64,000 nucleotides of DNA from CAYYUA01 sp964542585. Its GTDB lineage: Bacteria > Bacteroidota > Bacteroidia > CAILMK01 > CAYYUA01. The number at the start of each line of letters is the position of its first letter. Position 1 is the stretch's first letter. The notes beneath the pieces are model-generated. The model searched no databases and was not told where the DNA came from. It saw only the letters and a program-made list of their open reading frames with translations. The stretch is from assembly GCA_964542585.1 (NCBI GenBank), contig CAZIUI010000005.1, positions 62,001-126,000 of the forward strand, written 5' to 3'. This document shows positions 61,889-64,000 of the stretch, piece after piece. The position numbers were made by a program, and so were the translations under genes.

Positions 61889-63082
61889 TTAGCTTGAAGT
61901 AGGCATTTGGGAAAAGATCAGGTCATCCGCTTGGATCATTTCATAATCAGTGATCAGTACAGCCCGTTCCACTACCGCTTTCAGCTCGCGGACATTGCCT
62001 GGCCATTTGTGTTCTAACAATGCTTCTAAAGCTTCTTTGGAAAACCCTTGAACATTGAGTTTCTGAGTTTTCACATAGGCATTGAGGAAATATTTGGCCA
62101 GGAGGATGATGTCGTTGCCCCGATCCCGCAAGGGGGGCAGGTGCAAGAGGAAACCCTGCAAACGATAATACAGGTCCTCGCGGAATTTTCTCTCCTTTAC
62201 CATCTGGGAAAGGTCTTGGTTGGTGGCCGCGATCACCCGCACATCCAACTTGATTTCTTTATTGCCACCAACTCGCGTGATCGATTTGTCTTCTAGAACG
62301 CGTAAAAATTTGGCCTGCAAGTCAAAACTCAATTCCCCGATCTCATCCAGAAAGATGGTGCCTCCGTCAGCTTCCTCAAATTTCCCAATGTGCCGAGAAT
62401 TGGCGCCTGTAAAAGCGCCTTTTTCATGGCCGAATAACTCGCTTTCCACCAATTCCTCAGGGATAGCAGGCACGTTAACGGTCACCATCGGCTTTTTCCG
62501 CCGGGCTGAATTGTAGTGGATGTTTTTAGCAACAACTTCCTTACCCGTACCGCTTTCTCCGGTAATAAGGACCATGGCATCCGTTTTTTCTACTTTCTGG
62601 AGCAGCCTTAGCACTTCCAGGATGGGCTTGCTTTCCCCAATGATCTCGTTGTACTTCTCCCGATCCAGGATCTTAGCCCGTAGATCCTCTACTTCTTTCA
62701 ACAGGGATACGGTGCTGCTGAAATTTTTGATAGATTCTACTAACTCCCTTACAGAGTTGTCTCTTTTGATTACGTAATCCCGGGCTCCTAGCCGATAAGC
62801 CTGTACCACAACCTCCACCTCTTCCTGCCCGGATACAATGATGGGAATGATGTTTTCATTGTGCTCACGTACTTTCCGCAGTACTTCAAGGCCTTCAAGA
62901 TCCGGTAAATAATGATCGATTGTTACGATATCCGGCTCCTCACTTAAATGTTCAAGGAATGATGTTCCATCATGAAATACGGTTACATCAATACGCTCAT
63001 CATCTTCCAAGCTCTTTTTGATCAGGGATGAATATAGTTCATCATCTTCTATAACAAAAACTTTTAAAAGATATTTTCCCAT
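61889..63082 (-). CDS. NtrC-type sigma-54 response regulator without HTH domain
   Basis: A 397-residue regulator. The receiver domain (1-120) has acidic pocket EDD at 12-14, phosphoacceptor D56 and K106. The AAA+ domain (143-385) has Walker A GESGTGK at 175-181, the sigma-54 contact motif GAFTGA at 222-227, and LDEIGE at 245-250. A Fis-type DNA-binding domain normally follows; here the protein ends ...DDLIFSQMPTSS soon after the AAA+ core. It may act from solution, as some HTH-less activators do, or pair with another DNA-binding protein. No sensor kinase is adjacent. Confidence 0.9.
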   Translation of the reverse strand: MGKYLLKVFVIEDDELYSSLIKKSLEDDERIDVTVFHDGTSFLEHLSEEPDIVTIDHYLPDLEGLEVLRKVREHNENIIPIIVSGQEEVEVVVQAYRLGARDYVIKRDNSVRELVESIKNFSSTVSLLKEVEDLRAKILDREKYNEIIGESKPILEVLRLLQKVEKTDAMVLITGESGTGKEVVAKNIHYNSARRKKPMVTVNVPAIPEELVESELFGHEKGAFTGANSRHIGKFEEADGGTIFLDEIGELSFDLQAKFLRVLEDKSITRVGGNKEIKLDVRVIAATNQDLSQMVKERKFREDLYYRLQGFLLHLPPLRDRGNDIILLAKYFLNAYVKTQKLNVQGFSKEALEALLEHKWPGNVRELKAVVERAVLITDYEMIQADDLIFSQMPTSS

Positions 63083-64000
63083 AAAACTTGTTAACGTTCG
63101 TTCTTACAATATAGGGCAAAATTAGGTTGTAACCATCTTTTTTTAGGAACCACATAATGTTGCCTTTATGAATCAGGCTTTTTGAATAAACTTTCAGGAA
63201 AAAGGTAAGGGAAATCAACTCCGCGGCATTGCGTAGTATTGACTTTCAAGTAGAGGGGAGGTAGTTAGTGAGCGTTGCCTGAAATCAATGCTAATGCGGC
63301 TAAAAGAACTTACGCTTTAATTTACACAGCAATTGTCAGAAAAAATATTGGCAAAGAAGTGTAAATTGTAAAAGGATGTGCGGCATAGGGGGAAAGCGTT
63401 GTCAAAACCCGGCGAAGCGTTCTAAGTACTGAGATATGAGGTCAAGATCTATCAAGCCGTTTCCTAAAATCAATTGGTCACGGTTATTAAGCGAGGTAAA
63501 TGGTTTTGGAAAGTTTAAAATGGTAAAGCTATAAACGGCTTTTGTAGGGCGGTAGGCTTTAAGCGAGCCGAGGTTTGAACTGCTGAGGCTCTAAGCCCCG
63601 ATTTTTGGTGCTTTTTTTTAAAAGCTTTTCAGGTTTGTCATGAGGGATACTTTTCCTGCATTGCCTGCAAACTAAAGGTGATCTTATTCCGCTAGCTTTG
63701 TGTCTCCCTTTTTCACGCAAAGCCGGAAGGTCTGAACGTGGACCGTGCAACGGGGAAGCAACTCTTTAGCAATTGATTTTTTTTGATAAAGATCATGGAT
63801 CGCTATCATTCCAAAATGCTCTTCAAAAGCACGAATGCTGAGTCCATGATACGTTAAAGCAGCCTGCTCTTCAACTATGCGGTTTATGCCTTTGGAGATG
63901 CCCTAATAGTAAAAAACCTGCCAAACCATGTATATCCGGTAACAGCTGAATAAAGGTAAACTACCACCTCATTACTGGTTAAAACAGGCACCAGTAAGGA
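63083..64000. other. Gene-poor right end with inverted repeat and broken ORF
   Basis: 918 bases without a convincing gene. A 9-bp perfect inverted repeat AATTTACAC/GTGTAAATT spans 63319-63367 with 31 bases between. On the minus strand, 63684-63901 stays open for 72 codons (EEQAALTYHGLSIRAFEEHF) but has no ATG near its start. A second frame at 63559-63750 holds CRQC. The two could be one frameshifted gene. No match to a known family was found, so it may be decayed coding DNA. Confidence 0.4.
63117..63124 (-). promoter_or_regulatory. -7 element upstream of the sigma-54 activator
   Basis: CAAAATTA reads TAATTTTG on the minus strand, a Bacteroidota -7 match 35 bases before the ATG. No TTG at -33. 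Confidence 0.4.

Noticed and set aside
1..64000. CRISPR array, prophage or integrative element
   Set aside because: No spaced direct repeats, phage structural genes, integrase or attachment repeats were seen; composition and gene content are uniform.

Overview
This window comes from a member of the Bacteroidota. Four things support that. It has a gliding-type ABC transporter (gldA-gldF-gldG) directly upstream of dnaN. One secreted protein ends in a type IX secretion sorting domain. Several genes have the Bacteroidota promoter form (TTG about 19 bases before TAnnTTTG). Many exported proteins have Gln as the first residue after signal peptidase cleavage. Base composition looks even throughout, most genes are housekeeping, and I see no phage, plasmid, CRISPR array or integrated island. 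A run of 10 Ns at 13570 shows a draft assembly. I cannot name the genus.

Layout. 1-2.8 kb: 3' end of a glycosyltransferase, a thioredoxin and an MsbA-type ABC exporter. 2.9-5.4 kb: rbfA, a methyltransferase and a LolC/E-type permease. 5.6-11.8 kb: YceI, macro-domain protein, glycosyltransferase, a 52-residue basic protein, a nitroreductase/MarR pair with palindromic operators, a PKD lipoprotein, PhzF and a THEP1-type NTPase. 11.8-17.1 kb: a von Willebrand A protein broken by the assembly gap, an azurin-like lipoprotein, a DASH-type cryptochrome, two tiny membrane proteins and a Crp/Fnr regulator. 17.2-23.1 kb: a heme operon on the minus strand, hemA-hemC (one fused gene), hemD, hemQ, hemL and then a glutaminyl cyclase. 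23.4-31.4 kb: TPR protein, phosphatase, PLP enzyme, DUF456, SprT, OstA/LptA-like, DUF2147, tRNA-Pro(CGG) and menE. 31.5-43.7 kb: dxs, gldAFG, DUF4340, dnaN, pyrC and polA. 43.8-60.5 kb: FAD enzymes, YjbQ, a type IX substrate, tatC, an RlmL-like methyltransferase, OsmC, two serine beta-lactamase-fold proteins, a geranylgeranyl-reductase-like enzyme, uvrB, an epimerase and an arginase-fold protein lacking its metal ligands. 60.5-64 kb: gene-poor, with a decayed IS4-type transposase and an NtrC-type regulator that has no DNA-binding domain.

The clearest functional story is the heme operon. It encodes the route from glutamyl-tRNA to uroporphyrinogen III (hemB not seen here) plus a HemQ-family coproheme decarboxylase. 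GluTR and hydroxymethylbilane synthase are joined in one 705-residue protein. The glutaminyl cyclase at the end of the operon matches the Gln+1 signal peptides of at least five other proteins in the window. I did not find a convincing wholly new multi-gene system. The best candidates for something undescribed are the HemA-HemC fusion, the acidic tail on the sliding clamp, the HTH-less sigma-54 activator, the metal-site-less arginase and a 30-residue ORF translationally coupled to a serine hydrolase.
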